Origin: Planctomycetota bacterium
GTDB taxonomy: Bacteria > Planctomycetota > UBA1135 > GCA-002748355
Direction of reading: 5' to 3'
Length of the DNA: 64,000 nt
Assembly: GCA_020638795.1 (NCBI GenBank)
Contig: JACKHW010000003.1
Span: forward strand, 310,001-374,000
Shown in pieces: positions 33,218 to 41,477 of this stretch (positions are counted from its first letter, which is position 1; every line of letters starts with the position of its first letter). A program made the translations under genes and the position numbers. The notes beneath the pieces were generated by a model, which saw only the letters and a program-made list of their open reading frames with translations, was not told the DNA's origin and made no database searches.

Positions 33218-34510
33218 TCAGGCGCCGCTGCGTGAGCCGGGAGCGAGCACCATCTGATGGAGTCCGAGTTGTCGCTCTCTGAAACCGGCCTCGCAGTAAG
33301 CCAGATAGAACTCCCACAGTCGTCGGAATCGCTCGTCGTATCCGAGCGCAGCGATCTTGGATCGCGCGGCCACGAAGCGCTCTCGCCAGATCCGCAATGT
33401 CGCCGCGTAGTGCTCCGCGAAGTCGTTGGTCTCGACGAGGCGGAAGTCGGTCGCGCGACTCATCGCGTTCACCATGGCCCCGACGGAAGGTATGGCCGAT
33501 CCCGGGAAGACATGACTCTGAATGAAGTCGACCTGCTTCCGCGCTTGGTCGTAGTACTGATCCGCGATCGTGATCACTTGCAGTCCGACGCGGCCATCGT
33601 CCGCGACCAAGCGCCTGCAGGCCTCGAAGAACTTGGGTAGGAATCGATGCCCCACGGCCTCGATCATCTCGATCGAAACCACGGCATCGAATCCACGCGC
33701 GTTGGCGGCGTCGGAGCGCGCGAGATCACGGTAGTCGCGTTCGAGGATGCGGATTCGATCCTCGAGCCCGGCCTCGCGCACGCGCTGGCGTGCGATGAGT
33801 GCTTGTTGCGCCGAGATCGTCGTCGTGGTCACACGGCAGCCGTATTCGCCCGCCATGTGGAGCGCCATCCCCCCCCAACCTGTGCCGATTTCACAGACTT
33901 CGTCACCCGGGCAGAGTGCGAGGTGGCGACAGAGGCGATCGTACTTCTCGCGTTGCGCAGCTTCGAGCACGTCGAACGTCGCCGTCTGCGGATGCTCGAA
34001 GAGCGCACTACTGTATGTCATCGTCGGGTCGAGCCACGCCGCGAAGAACTCGTTGCCGAGGTCGTAGTGCGCGGCGATGTTCCGCTTCGACCCGTTCTTG
34101 GTGTTCCGTCGCAGAGCGTGACCGACGTGCAATACGGGCTGGATACAACGCGCAAGGCCGCGATCGAGCGCCTCGAGCACGTGTCGATTCCGAACGACGA
34201 GTGCTAGACAAGTCCCGAGGTCATCGACGTCCCAATCTCCGCGGATGAAGCTCTCGGCAGCGCCGACCGTCCCGCCGAAAGCCATGGATGTCCAAAAGCG
34301 CGGGTCTCGCACGCGAACTTCGGGAGGTTGCTCCGCGCCATGCAACGGTGTTCCGAACGTGAACTCCGCCTCGCCCTCGACATCGCGGAGCTTCAGCGCT
34401 CCGAACTGCATTCGAGACAAGCGATCGACGACGCGGCTCCGCACGAGCGAACGAGCCTTGCGCGCGACGAACCCGGATCGAGTTTGGTGAACGGGAACGA
34501 ACTCGGTCAT
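33218..34510 (-). CDS. Cyclopropane-fatty-acyl-phospholipid synthase family methyltransferase
   Basis: A 430-residue CFA-synthase-type SAM methyltransferase that acts on unsaturated acyl chains of phospholipids. The N-terminal ~130 residues form the lipid-binding extension. The Rossmann core starts with 'HYDLGNEFFAAWLDPTMTYSSALF', then the SAM motif 'VCEIGTGWGGMALHMAGEYGCRVTTTTIS', 'DAVVSIEMIEAVGHRFLPKFFEACRRLVADDGRVGLQVITI' and 'SHVFPGSAIPS'. A glutamate and histidine pair for the bicarbonate site is plausible. Coupled by ATGA to DUF1365 upstream. In Rhodobacter-type loci a homologous enzyme serves oxidative-stress lipid remodelling. Confidence 0.93.
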   Translation of the reverse strand: MTEFVPVHQTRSGFVARKARSLVRSRVVDRLSRMQFGALKLRDVEGEAEFTFGTPLHGAEQPPEVRVRDPRFWTSMAFGGTVGAAESFIRGDWDVDDLGTCLALVVRNRHVLEALDRGLARCIQPVLHVGHALRRNTKNGSKRNIAAHYDLGNEFFAAWLDPTMTYSSALFEHPQTATFDVLEAAQREKYDRLCRHLALCPGDEVCEIGTGWGGMALHMAGEYGCRVTTTTISAQQALIARQRVREAGLEDRIRILERDYRDLARSDAANARGFDAVVSIEMIEAVGHRFLPKFFEACRRLVADDGRVGLQVITIADQYYDQARKQVDFIQSHVFPGSAIPSVGAMVNAMSRATDFRLVETNDFAEHYAATLRIWRERFVAARSKIAALGYDERFRRLWEFYLAYCEAGFRERQLGLHQMVLAPGSRSGA

Positions 34511-35349
34511 CGGAAACTCTCGGTGCTCTCGTTGCTCGGGGCACGGATCTGGGCACGCCGCCCAGCGGCCTCTCTCGGATGGTCGAAGAAGGGCACGCGC
34601 TTCAAGCGCAGCCTGAGTGCTTGCCAGTAGATGCCCAGGACGACTTTCCCCGTCTGGAACGGATAGCGGACGAGCGTCGAAGCGATCCGCGACGTCGTGA
34701 TCGGTCGACGAATGAGATCGAGGGTCGCATCGAAGACGAGTTGCCCTGCACGGAGATTCTGCATGTGCACGACGACAGTCTCGTCCGAAAGATGGAAGAC
34801 CCAGTCATAGGTCATGTCCATGGGCATGAAGGGCGAGACATGGAACTGCTTGTCGAAGCGGAATCGCTTCGTGCGTCGCCCCCGCTGGGCGCGCGCGTCC
34901 AGGACGTAACCATGCCGCTCACCCCACGGTGTATTCGTGATCTCGGCCACGATGGCGACGATGCCGTCTCCAGTGCGATCGTCCGCTTGATCCCGGCAGA
35001 TGTAGAAGCTCACCGGGTTTTGCCGGTACCCGAAGCTTCGCAGGTTGGTCACGAGTTCGATGCGCCCAGTCGGCGTGAAGCCGAGTTCATCGCGCACGCG
35101 ATCGCGCACCGCGGTCTCGAGCGGCACGTCGATCGGCGCGAGATAGTCGTCTCGTCGATAGCGAGCGATCGCGAAGCGCTTGTCGGAGAAGAACCAACGG
35201 CGCCGGAAGACCGCCTCGATCTCGTCGAGTGCGAGGAGCACCATCGATGCGCGGTACGAAAACGCATGCTGCACGGGGAGGCGACGTCGGTGACGCACGC
35301 GCCCCTCGAGGATCGAGCTTTGGATCGGCAAGGCCGCGGGCGCGCTCAA
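34507..35349 (-). CDS. DUF1365 family protein
   Basis: No ATG or GTG precedes the conserved N-terminus, but a TTG at 35349 overlaps the upstream TGA (TTGA), making it the most likely start; the product is 280 residues. Conserved DUF1365 blocks are 'SSILEGRVRHRRRLPVQHAFSYRASMVLLALDEI', 'LVTNLRSFGYRQNPVSFYIC', 'EITNTPWGERHGYVLD', 'FRFDKQFHVSPFMPMDMTYDWVFHL' and 'YPFQTGKVVLGIYWQALRLRLKRVPFFDHP'. The family always occurs with an FAD-dependent oxidoreductase and a CFA-like methyltransferase, as here. Its biochemical activity is not established; a role in fatty-acid modification is inferred. Confidence 0.9.
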   Translation of the reverse strand: MSAPAALPIQSSILEGRVRHRRRLPVQHAFSYRASMVLLALDEIEAVFRRRWFFSDKRFAIARYRRDDYLAPIDVPLETAVRDRVRDELGFTPTGRIELVTNLRSFGYRQNPVSFYICRDQADDRTGDGIVAIVAEITNTPWGERHGYVLDARAQRGRRTKRFRFDKQFHVSPFMPMDMTYDWVFHLSDETVVVHMQNLRAGQLVFDATLDLIRRPITTSRIASTLVRYPFQTGKVVLGIYWQALRLRLKRVPFFDHPREAAGRRAQIRAPSNESTESFR

Positions 35350-36623
35350 AGCGACCTCCCGAGTTTCTCGCAAACGCGCAATGCACTCCAGACACCATCT
35401 TCGTGGAAGCCATTGCGCCAATATGCGCCGACGAAGTGCGTGCGGCGCCGACCGTCGATTTCGTCCCAACGCTCGACGGCCTCGGTGCTTCGCGGCGTGA
35501 ACAGCGGATGCTCGTAGTTCCAGCGCCCGAGCACGCGCTTCTTCTGGTCCTTCGCCTCGAGCGCCCGAAGACGCTCGTACGAGCCCAGCGACACGCAGTA
35601 GTCGGTCGGTGCTTGCAGCGACTGCAGGGTGTTCATGTGGTAGGTGACCCTGGCGGGCTGCGAGCCTTCCCCGAAGGTCTTCGAATCGATCCGGTAGTTC
35701 CAGCTCGCGAGCGCTCGCTCGCGAACCGGCAACAGGTCTCGCCCCTGGTGGAGCGTCGTTTCGTTGGCCGAATACGGGATCGCGCCCAGAACCTCGCTCT
35801 CGAGAGCGTCCGCGTCGGTCAGCATCGCGAGGCTCTGGTCTGCGTGACTCGCGAGGATCACCCGATCGAAGCGATCGACAGCCCCGCGGGCATGCACGCT
35901 CACACCGTCCGCATGACGTGTGATCGAGGTCACCGGAGTCTCGATGCGGATGCGATCGCGAAAGGCCACGGTCATCGCCTCGACATAGCGCCGACTGCCC
36001 CCATCGATCACGTACCACTGCGGTCGATCGTCGATCTCGAGCATGCCGTGATTCTCGAAGAACCGCGCGAAGAAGCGCGCCGGGAAGTCGAGCATCGAAG
36101 CCGCATCCGTGCTCCAGATGGCGGAGCCCATCGGAATCAAGTAGCGCTCACGAAAGGCGCGTCCGTAACGCCCGCGATCGAGAAACTCCCCCAATGAGCA
36201 TTCGGTCCCGTTCGAGGCCAACGCGCGCGCCTCGCGGTTGAAGCGCAGCACGTCCCACAGCATCCCAAAAAAGCTGGGACGAAGGAGATTCCGCTTCTGG
36301 ACGAAGATCGACCCCAGATCCCGGCCGTTCCACTCGAGACCGTTGCGCTCGTCGTGGACCGAGAAACTCATCTCGCTGGCCCGCGTCGCGACGCCGAGCC
36401 GTTTCAGCAGCGCGAGAAAGGACGGGTAGGTCCGGTCGTTGAATACGATGAATCCCGTGTCGACGGGATGCACGCCAGCCTCATCGCACACGTCGACCGT
36501 GTGCGTGTGCCCGCCGATCCAATCCGACGCCTCGTAGACGACGACATCGTGGCTCTCATGCAGGAGGTAGGCACAGACCAACCCGGAGATGCCCGCACCG
36601 ATGATCGCGATGCGGTCGCTCAT
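35346..36623 (-). CDS. FAD-dependent amine-oxidase-like oxidoreductase
   Basis: A 425-residue flavoprotein with the dinucleotide motif 'IAIIGAGISGLVCAYLLHESHDVVVYEASDWIGGHTHTV' at the N-terminus, typical of the amine oxidase / phytoene desaturase superfamily. Substrate-domain motifs include 'GFIVFNDRTYPSFLALLKRLGV', 'IPMGSAIWSTD', 'YVIDGGSRRYVEAM', 'DRVILASHADQSLAML' and the C-terminal 'HFVGAYWRNGFHEDGVWSALRVCEKLG'. This set is found in DUF1365/CFA loci. It probably oxidises a modified fatty acyl chain. It overlaps DUF1365 and lies 13 bp after the desaturase gene. Confidence 0.9.
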   Translation of the reverse strand: MSDRIAIIGAGISGLVCAYLLHESHDVVVYEASDWIGGHTHTVDVCDEAGVHPVDTGFIVFNDRTYPSFLALLKRLGVATRASEMSFSVHDERNGLEWNGRDLGSIFVQKRNLLRPSFFGMLWDVLRFNREARALASNGTECSLGEFLDRGRYGRAFRERYLIPMGSAIWSTDAASMLDFPARFFARFFENHGMLEIDDRPQWYVIDGGSRRYVEAMTVAFRDRIRIETPVTSITRHADGVSVHARGAVDRFDRVILASHADQSLAMLTDADALESEVLGAIPYSANETTLHQGRDLLPVRERALASWNYRIDSKTFGEGSQPARVTYHMNTLQSLQAPTDYCVSLGSYERLRALEAKDQKKRVLGRWNYEHPLFTPRSTEAVERWDEIDGRRRTHFVGAYWRNGFHEDGVWSALRVCEKLGRSL

Positions 36624-36636
36624 GACGCGCGACCGC

Positions 36637-37590
36637 TCAGGCTGCGCGGCGCGGCGGTCTCGTCTGACTCGCGTTGCGTCCCTGCTCGAGAATCCGCTCT
36701 GGGACCGGTTGCAAGTCCCAGACGACTCCGAAGAACGCGAGGCCCCGCAGGACCCAGTAACACGGATCGTATTCCCACCAGTAGAACCCCTGCCGCGTGG
36801 ACGCGGGATAATAATGATGGTTGTTGTGCCAACCTTCGCCGAGCGTCAAGAGCGCCAGGAACCAATGATTGCGACTCGTGTCCCGAGTTTCGAAGCGCCG
36901 CTTCCCGAGCAGATGGGCGAGGCTGTTGATCGAGAACGTCGCGTGGAAGAGCACGACGGTCGAGACGACGAAGCCCCACACGAAGAGCTGCCACGCAGTC
37001 GTGCCGAGGCTCGGAGCGAAGACCTCGAGGATCCAGCCGAGCGCGAAGATCGACACCCCGAGGAGCGTCGGCACGATCCAATCGAAGCGATCCAGGAACC
37101 GCAGCTCCGGGAACCGCGAGAGGTCACGCACACGCTCGGTCTTCGTCAGGAACCCGTCCCCGGTCAGAAACCAGCCGACGTGACTGCGAAACAGCCCGTG
37201 CTGCATCGGCGAGTGCATGTCGACGGCCTTGTCCGAGTGTGCGTGGTGATGTCGGTGCCAGCCTGCCCACCAGAGCGGCCCTCGTTGCGCAGCCGAATTG
37301 CCGATCACGGCAAACGCGAACTGGGCAGCGCGGGACGTCTTGAACGTCTTGTGGCTGAAATACCGATGGTAGAAGCCCGTGATCGCGAACATGCGCACGA
37401 GGTACAGCACGACGGCAGTCGTGACTGCGAACCAGCTCCAACCGACCAGGAAGACGGCGAAACAGCCGGCATGCAGCAGGAAGAACGGCAAACAGCGCAT
37501 CCACTCGATGCGGTGCCCGTTTTGCCGTCCCATGCGTCGCCGCGACCGAACGTCGCCGTCGAACCACTGTAAGATGTTGCGGATCGTCAT
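36637..37590 (-). CDS. Acyl-CoA/acyl-lipid delta-9-type fatty acid desaturase
   Basis: A 317-residue membrane desaturase with about four membrane helices and the three di-iron histidine boxes of the family: 'HRYFSH', 'HRHHHAHSD' and 'GEGWHNNHHYYP', in the right order. It inserts a double bond in saturated acyl chains using O2 and an electron carrier. In this locus it would supply the monounsaturated chains modified by the two CFA-like methyltransferases. It is the first gene of the minus-strand operon. Confidence 0.92.
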   Translation of the reverse strand: MTIRNILQWFDGDVRSRRRMGRQNGHRIEWMRCLPFFLLHAGCFAVFLVGWSWFAVTTAVVLYLVRMFAITGFYHRYFSHKTFKTSRAAQFAFAVIGNSAAQRGPLWWAGWHRHHHAHSDKAVDMHSPMQHGLFRSHVGWFLTGDGFLTKTERVRDLSRFPELRFLDRFDWIVPTLLGVSIFALGWILEVFAPSLGTTAWQLFVWGFVVSTVVLFHATFSINSLAHLLGKRRFETRDTSRNHWFLALLTLGEGWHNNHHYYPASTRQGFYWWEYDPCYWVLRGLAFFGVVWDLQPVPERILEQGRNASQTRPPRRAA

Positions 37591-37751
37591 CAGAAAGGGC
37601 GAGGAGCTTAGTAGCTGGGTCGCTCGATCGGGATCAGGAATCCGAGAGCTTTGTGCGACTGTGACACCGGAGCGCAGGGGGTCGCTCAGAGGATCTGGAA
37701 TGCCTTGTCTCTTGACAGTTCGGCGAATCGCCCCCAGAGCCTGAGGAGATC
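37591..37751. promoter_or_regulatory. Divergent regulatory region between desaturase and methyltransferase operons
   Basis: The 161-bp gap must contain promoters for both operons. On the minus strand TGATCC (37631-37636) and TAAG (37607-37610), separated by 20 bp, resemble ECF11-type singlet-oxygen promoters as remembered; the spacing is slightly long. A dyad TGTC-TCTT-GACA (37706-37717) near the + strand gene could be an operator for the LitR-type regulator. Both are low-confidence readings. Confidence 0.35.
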
Positions 37752-38909
37752 ATGACTGCAGCTCCACAAACCGACCGTCCCCCGGTGGGTCGCATCGATG
37801 CCATGCGCGACGAGCCGTCGCCGGTGCCGGGCCGACCGGCATGGTATGAAGGTCTGCTCGATGATGGCCGGTTGCCGGATGCCGCAATCCGCTTCGGGAT
37901 TCGAAAACTGTTGCGTGCGCGGCTTCGGCTCGAGGCGAAGGGCACGCTGGAAGAGCGGAGTGAACGGTTTCGCGAGTTCCTCGCGAGTCTCGACGAAAGC
38001 CCGATCGCCATCGAGACCGCGGCCGCCAACGACCAGCACTACGAGGTCCCGACGCGGTTCTTCGAGCTCGCACTCGGCCCACGGCTCAAGTATTCGAGCT
38101 GTCTGTTCCCGAGCGCGACGACGACTCTCGCCGAGGCCGAGGAACACATGCTCGACCTCGTGGCACGGCGCGCGCAGCTCGAAGACGGGCAGAGCGTGCT
38201 CGATCTCGGCTGCGGCTGGGGGTCGTTCTCGCTGTGGGCCGCGGAGCGTTTCCCGAAGTCACGCTTTCTGGCCATTTCCGGCAGCGCGTCCCAACGCAGC
38301 TTCATCGAGGAGCGCGCGGCACGACTCGGCTTGTCGAACCTCACCGTCCAAACGATGGACGCCAATCGCTTCGAGAGCGATCGCAGCTTCGATCGAGTCG
38401 TCACGATCGAGATGCTCGAGCACATGAAGAACTATCGGGAGCTCTTCCGGCGCATCGCGGCCCGGATGCGACCCGGTGCACTGTGCTTCGTGCACGTCTT
38501 CGTGCACCGCGAGTTCGCCTATCCGTTCGTTGCTGACGGCGATGACGACTGGATGGCTCGCCATTTCTTCACGGGTGGCAACATGCCGTCCGATTCGTTG
38601 CTCCTACGCTATCAGCGCGATTTGGACGTGATCGACCACTGGCGCGTCTCGGGATCCCATTACGCGAGGACTGCCGAGGGGTGGCTGCAGAACCTCGACG
38701 CGAACCGCGACGCCGTCTTCGATTGCTTTCGCACCAGTTATGGTGCGGGCCTCGAGCCGCGCGCCGCGAAGGCCGAAGCGACTCGCTGGCTCCATCGTTG
38801 GCGCATCTTCTTCATGGCCTGTGCCGAACTGTGGGGCTTCCGCGGTGGCTCGGAGTGGTTCGTGTCTCATTACCTGTTCGAAAAACCGGCAAAGGGCGGT
38901 CTCGAGTGA
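37752..38909 (+). CDS. CFA-synthase-like SAM-dependent methyltransferase (second copy, lipid modifying)
   Basis: A 385-residue methyltransferase, distinct from the one at 33218-34510. It has 'NDQHYEVPTRFFELALGPRLKYSSCLF', the SAM motif 'VLDLGCGWGSFSLWAAERFPKSRFLAISGSASQ', 'DRVVTIEMLEHMKNYRELFRRIAARMRPGALCFVHVFVHREFAYPF' and a C-terminal 'RWRIFFMACAELWGFRGGSEWFVSHYLFEKP'. This shorter 'SAM-dependent methyltransferase' subgroup accompanies photolyase and LitR genes in many bacteria. A fatty-acid methylation role (as in furan fatty acid synthesis by UfaM-type enzymes) is inferred. Its stop overlaps the peroxiredoxin start (GTGA). Confidence 0.9.
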   Translation: MTAAPQTDRPPVGRIDAMRDEPSPVPGRPAWYEGLLDDGRLPDAAIRFGIRKLLRARLRLEAKGTLEERSERFREFLASLDESPIAIETAAANDQHYEVPTRFFELALGPRLKYSSCLFPSATTTLAEAEEHMLDLVARRAQLEDGQSVLDLGCGWGSFSLWAAERFPKSRFLAISGSASQRSFIEERAARLGLSNLTVQTMDANRFESDRSFDRVVTIEMLEHMKNYRELFRRIAARMRPGALCFVHVFVHREFAYPFVADGDDDWMARHFFTGGNMPSDSLLLRYQRDLDVIDHWRVSGSHYARTAEGWLQNLDANRDAVFDCFRTSYGAGLEPRAAKAEATRWLHRWRIFFMACAELWGFRGGSEWFVSHYLFEKPAKGGLE

Positions 38910-39466
38910 TCTGGATCTATATCGCAGTTTGCGTGGTCTTCGTCCTCGTGCTCGCGGCGAAGCTCGACGACGTCCGGTCGACGACTCTCGATATCGGCGA
39001 TCTCGCGCCGGACTTCGCATTGCGTGCCCAAACCGGTGAGAGCATTCGATTGCACGATCTCCTCGCGCGCGGACCCGTGGTGCTCTACTTCTACATCCAG
39101 GACGCGACTCCTGGCTGAACGGTTCAAGCACGCGGCTTCCGTCACGAGTTCGCACGATTCGAGCAACTCGGGGCAGCCGTCGTCGGGGTCAGTTCGGACT
39201 CCGTCCACTCACACGATGCCTGGGCTGATAAAGAATGCCTGCCCTTCCCGCTTCTCGCCGACGACGACGGTCGCGTGCGCAAGCTCTACGGCGTGCCACG
39301 CAGCCTGTTCGGTCTGCTGCCGGGACGACTGACGTTCGTGATCGCGGCCGACGGGCGGATCCGCGCGATCGTGGGGCATCAATTCCGACTTCAGACGCAC
39401 GTGCGGCGCGCTCGCGAAGGCGTCGAATCCGTCGCTCGTGCGACTCCCCAACTCGCGCGTCATTGA
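38906..39466 (+). CDS. Membrane-anchored peroxiredoxin, probable selenoprotein (in-frame TGA at the catalytic site)
   Basis: The GTG at 38906 overlaps the upstream stop (GTGA). Reading through the TGA at 39116-39118 gives one uninterrupted frame of 186 residues ending at TGA 39464-39466. Residues 2-18 are a membrane anchor. The AhpC/TSA (PrxQ/BCP-type) domain starts 'IGDLAPDFALRAQTGESIRL'; then comes 'VVLYFYIQDATPG-[TGA]-TVQARGFR', where the TGA is residue 71 and replaces the peroxidatic Cys of 'TPGCT'. Downstream blocks 'LGAAVVGVSSDSVHSHDAWA', 'PFPLLADDDGRVRKLYGV' and 'RLTFVIAADGRIR' are intact. A hairpin follows the TGA. The protein would reduce peroxides or lipid peroxides at the membrane. 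The alternative is a nonsense mutation. Confidence 0.82.
39119..39142 (+). promoter_or_regulatory. Candidate bacterial SECIS hairpin next to the in-frame TGA
   Basis: Immediately after the TGA, ACGG (39119-39122) pairs with CCGT (39139-39142) and AAGC (39126-39129) pairs with GCTT (39135-39138). This leaves a 3-nt left bulge TTC and a 5-nt loop ACGCG that contains guanines. Eight base pairs with a bulge and small G-containing loop fit the general form of SelB-binding elements, though the loop is 11 nt from the TGA, closer than in E. coli fdhF. Confidence 0.5.
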
Positions 39467-39482
39467 TGGGGCGAGAACCGGA

Positions 39483-39845
39483 TCAACACGGCATTTCGAG
39501 GTGGTCCGGCGCACAAACTTCGACACGGTTGTTCGAGGGGTCGGTGAGGTAGCACGAACGCGAGCCGTCGCGGTGCGTGACGAGTTCGCCGAACGAATCC
39601 GCGTCCTCACGGATGATCGCGTGATGCGGCGGATGCTGCCCAGGCATCACGAATGCGAGATCGCAATTCCGGAAGCGCAGCAAGGCCCAGGTCGAATCGC
39701 GATATGCGACCGAACATGAGAACTGCTCGAGATACCAATCGACGGTCGCATCCAAATCCTTCACTGGGATCGCGACGTGGTGCAGGACGTCGAGAAGTTC
39801 TCGATCCCTTTGGGGATCCGTGCTTCGGTGTTCCGTCGTTTCCAT
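39483..39845 (-). CDS. VOC (glyoxalase/dioxygenase fold) protein
   Basis: The ATG at 39845 is chosen because GGAGG precedes it at 8-nt spacing; in-frame ATGs at 39860, 39869 and 39887 exist. The 120-residue product shows the paired beta-alpha-beta modules of the VOC fold: 'LHHVAIPVKDLDATVDWYLEQFSCSVAYRDSTWALLRFRNCDLAFVM' and 'SRSCYLTDPSNNRVEV', with metal-type ligands His (HHVAIPV) and Glu (RVEVC). It would bind a metal and act on a small molecule. It is convergent with the peroxiredoxin and divergent from the photolyase. Confidence 0.85.
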   Translation of the reverse strand: METTEHRSTDPQRDRELLDVLHHVAIPVKDLDATVDWYLEQFSCSVAYRDSTWALLRFRNCDLAFVMPGQHPPHHAIIREDADSFGELVTHRDGSRSCYLTDPSNNRVEVCAPDHLEMPC

Positions 39846-39938
39846 GGCTTCTTCCTCCATCGGTGACATGCATTCGTCGCCTTCCATTCTCGAGATGCGC
39901 ATGCTCCACACGTGGCAAGCGCGAACCAGAGGAGTGAC

Positions 39939-41414
39939 ATGAGCGTACCAGGCGAGCGTATTCGTCGCTCGAACGACCACGAAGTGCGCAAGGACGGGCG
40001 TTATGTCCTCTACTGGATGACGAGCAATCGTCGCTTGCGCTCGAACTTCGCCTTGGACCGGGCTGCCGAACATTGCAAGGCGATGGATCTTCCACTGGTC
40101 GTGCTCGAAGCCCTTCGACTCGACTATCCGTGGGCGAGCGAACGCCTACATCGCTTCGTCATCGCCGGCATGCGGGACAACGCGCAGGCTGCCGCGACGA
40201 TGCAGGGCACGTTCTACTACCCCTACGTCGAGACGAAGCGCGGTGCGGGGAAAGGACTGCTCGCGGCTCTGGCACGCGATGCTGCCGTCGTCGTGGGCGA
40301 CGATTTCCCGTGCTTCTTCTTGCCGAAGATGCAGCAGGCAGCTTCGAAACAGCTCGACGTGCGACTCGAGCTGGTCGACGCGAACGGCCTGTATCCGATG
40401 CACGCGACCGACCGCGTCTTTCCGTCGGCGCACACGTTTCGTCGCCATCTCCAGAAGACCCTGCCAGCCCACCTGCCGGCGACTCCGACGATCGAGCCGT
40501 TGCGCCATGTCCAAGACGCTCCGGCCGTGGCGATCGATCGAGAGATCTTGGAACGCTGGAGGGCCACGGACCCGGAGTCCCTGCTCGATAAGGGCATCGA
40601 TGCACTCGAGTTCGATCTCGATGTCCCTGCCGGTGCGGCACGTGGCGGTTCCGTCGAGGCCGGAAAGCAGCTCGAGCGTTTCGTTCGCGCGCGGTTGTCG
40701 CGGTACGCCGACTCCCGCAACGCGGTCAGCGAGCCGGCGGCGAGCGGCCTGTCGCCGTATCTACACTTCGGCCACATCGGGATCCACGAGATCCTGCACG
40801 CACTCCTCGAACACGACGGCGTCGACCGTGCTCGATGGATCGAAGAACGCGCCGCTGCGAATGTCACCGGGAGTCGAGAAGGCTGGTGGGGTCTCTCGAA
40901 CAACGCGGAGGCCTTTCTCGACGAAGCCGTCACGTGGCGCGAGGTCGGATACAACTTCGCGTCCCATCGCGACGACTACGATCGCTACGACTCGCTTCCG
41001 GACTGGGCGAAGTCGACGCTCGCCGATCATGCGAAGGACGCACGCCAGACGCTCTACGACCTCGAGCAACTCGATGCTGCCGAGACGCACGACCCCGTGT
41101 GGAACGCTGCACAGCGCGAGCTCGTGACCGAAGGGCGCATGCACAACTATTTGCGCATGCTGTGGGGCAAGAAAGTCCTCGAATGGACGCGCTCCCCACG
41201 CGATGCCGCGGACATCCTGATCGAACTCAACAACCGCTACGCTGTCGACGGTCGCAACCCCAACTCGTACTCGGGCATCTTCTGGGTCCTCGGTCGCTAC
41301 GACCGCGCGTGGGGACCCGAGCGCCCGATCTTCGGCAAGATTCGCTACATGAGTTCGGACAGCACGCGCCGCAAACTCGACCTCGCGGACTACCTCGTGC
41401 GCTACGGGCGTTAG
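39939..41414 (+). CDS. Class II CPD photolyase
   Basis: The ATG at 39939 follows GGAG. The 491-residue flavoprotein repairs cyclobutane pyrimidine dimers in DNA using blue light. The N-terminal antenna domain begins 'RYVLYWMTSNRRLRSNFALDRAAEHC'. The C-terminal FAD domain carries class II hallmarks 'SGLSPYLHFGHIGIHEIL', 'YDRYDSLPDWAKSTLADHAKDARQTLYDLEQL', 'RMHNYLRMLWGKKVLEWT', 'LNNRYAVDGRNPNSYSGIFWVLGRYDRAWGPERPIFGKIRYM'. It fits the light-response theme of the LitR regulator and lipid genes next door. Confidence 0.95.
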   Translation: MSVPGERIRRSNDHEVRKDGRYVLYWMTSNRRLRSNFALDRAAEHCKAMDLPLVVLEALRLDYPWASERLHRFVIAGMRDNAQAAATMQGTFYYPYVETKRGAGKGLLAALARDAAVVVGDDFPCFFLPKMQQAASKQLDVRLELVDANGLYPMHATDRVFPSAHTFRRHLQKTLPAHLPATPTIEPLRHVQDAPAVAIDREILERWRATDPESLLDKGIDALEFDLDVPAGAARGGSVEAGKQLERFVRARLSRYADSRNAVSEPAASGLSPYLHFGHIGIHEILHALLEHDGVDRARWIEERAAANVTGSREGWWGLSNNAEAFLDEAVTWREVGYNFASHRDDYDRYDSLPDWAKSTLADHAKDARQTLYDLEQLDAAETHDPVWNAAQRELVTEGRMHNYLRMLWGKKVLEWTRSPRDAADILIELNNRYAVDGRNPNSYSGIFWVLGRYDRAWGPERPIFGKIRYMSSDSTRRKLDLADYLVRYGR

Positions 41415-41477
41415 ACGCCCGGCGGCGGTGCTTGTGTTCTGAGTCAGATTGCCGCGCGCTCGTGCAGCGGCATTCGC

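Noticed and set aside
39116..39118. Frameshift or ordinary nonsense mutation in the peroxiredoxin
   Set aside because: The frame is identical before and after the TGA, the downstream half shows no decay, and the codon is the catalytic Cys site; Sec is the simpler reading, although a point mutation from TGC cannot be fully excluded without the selenocysteine genes.
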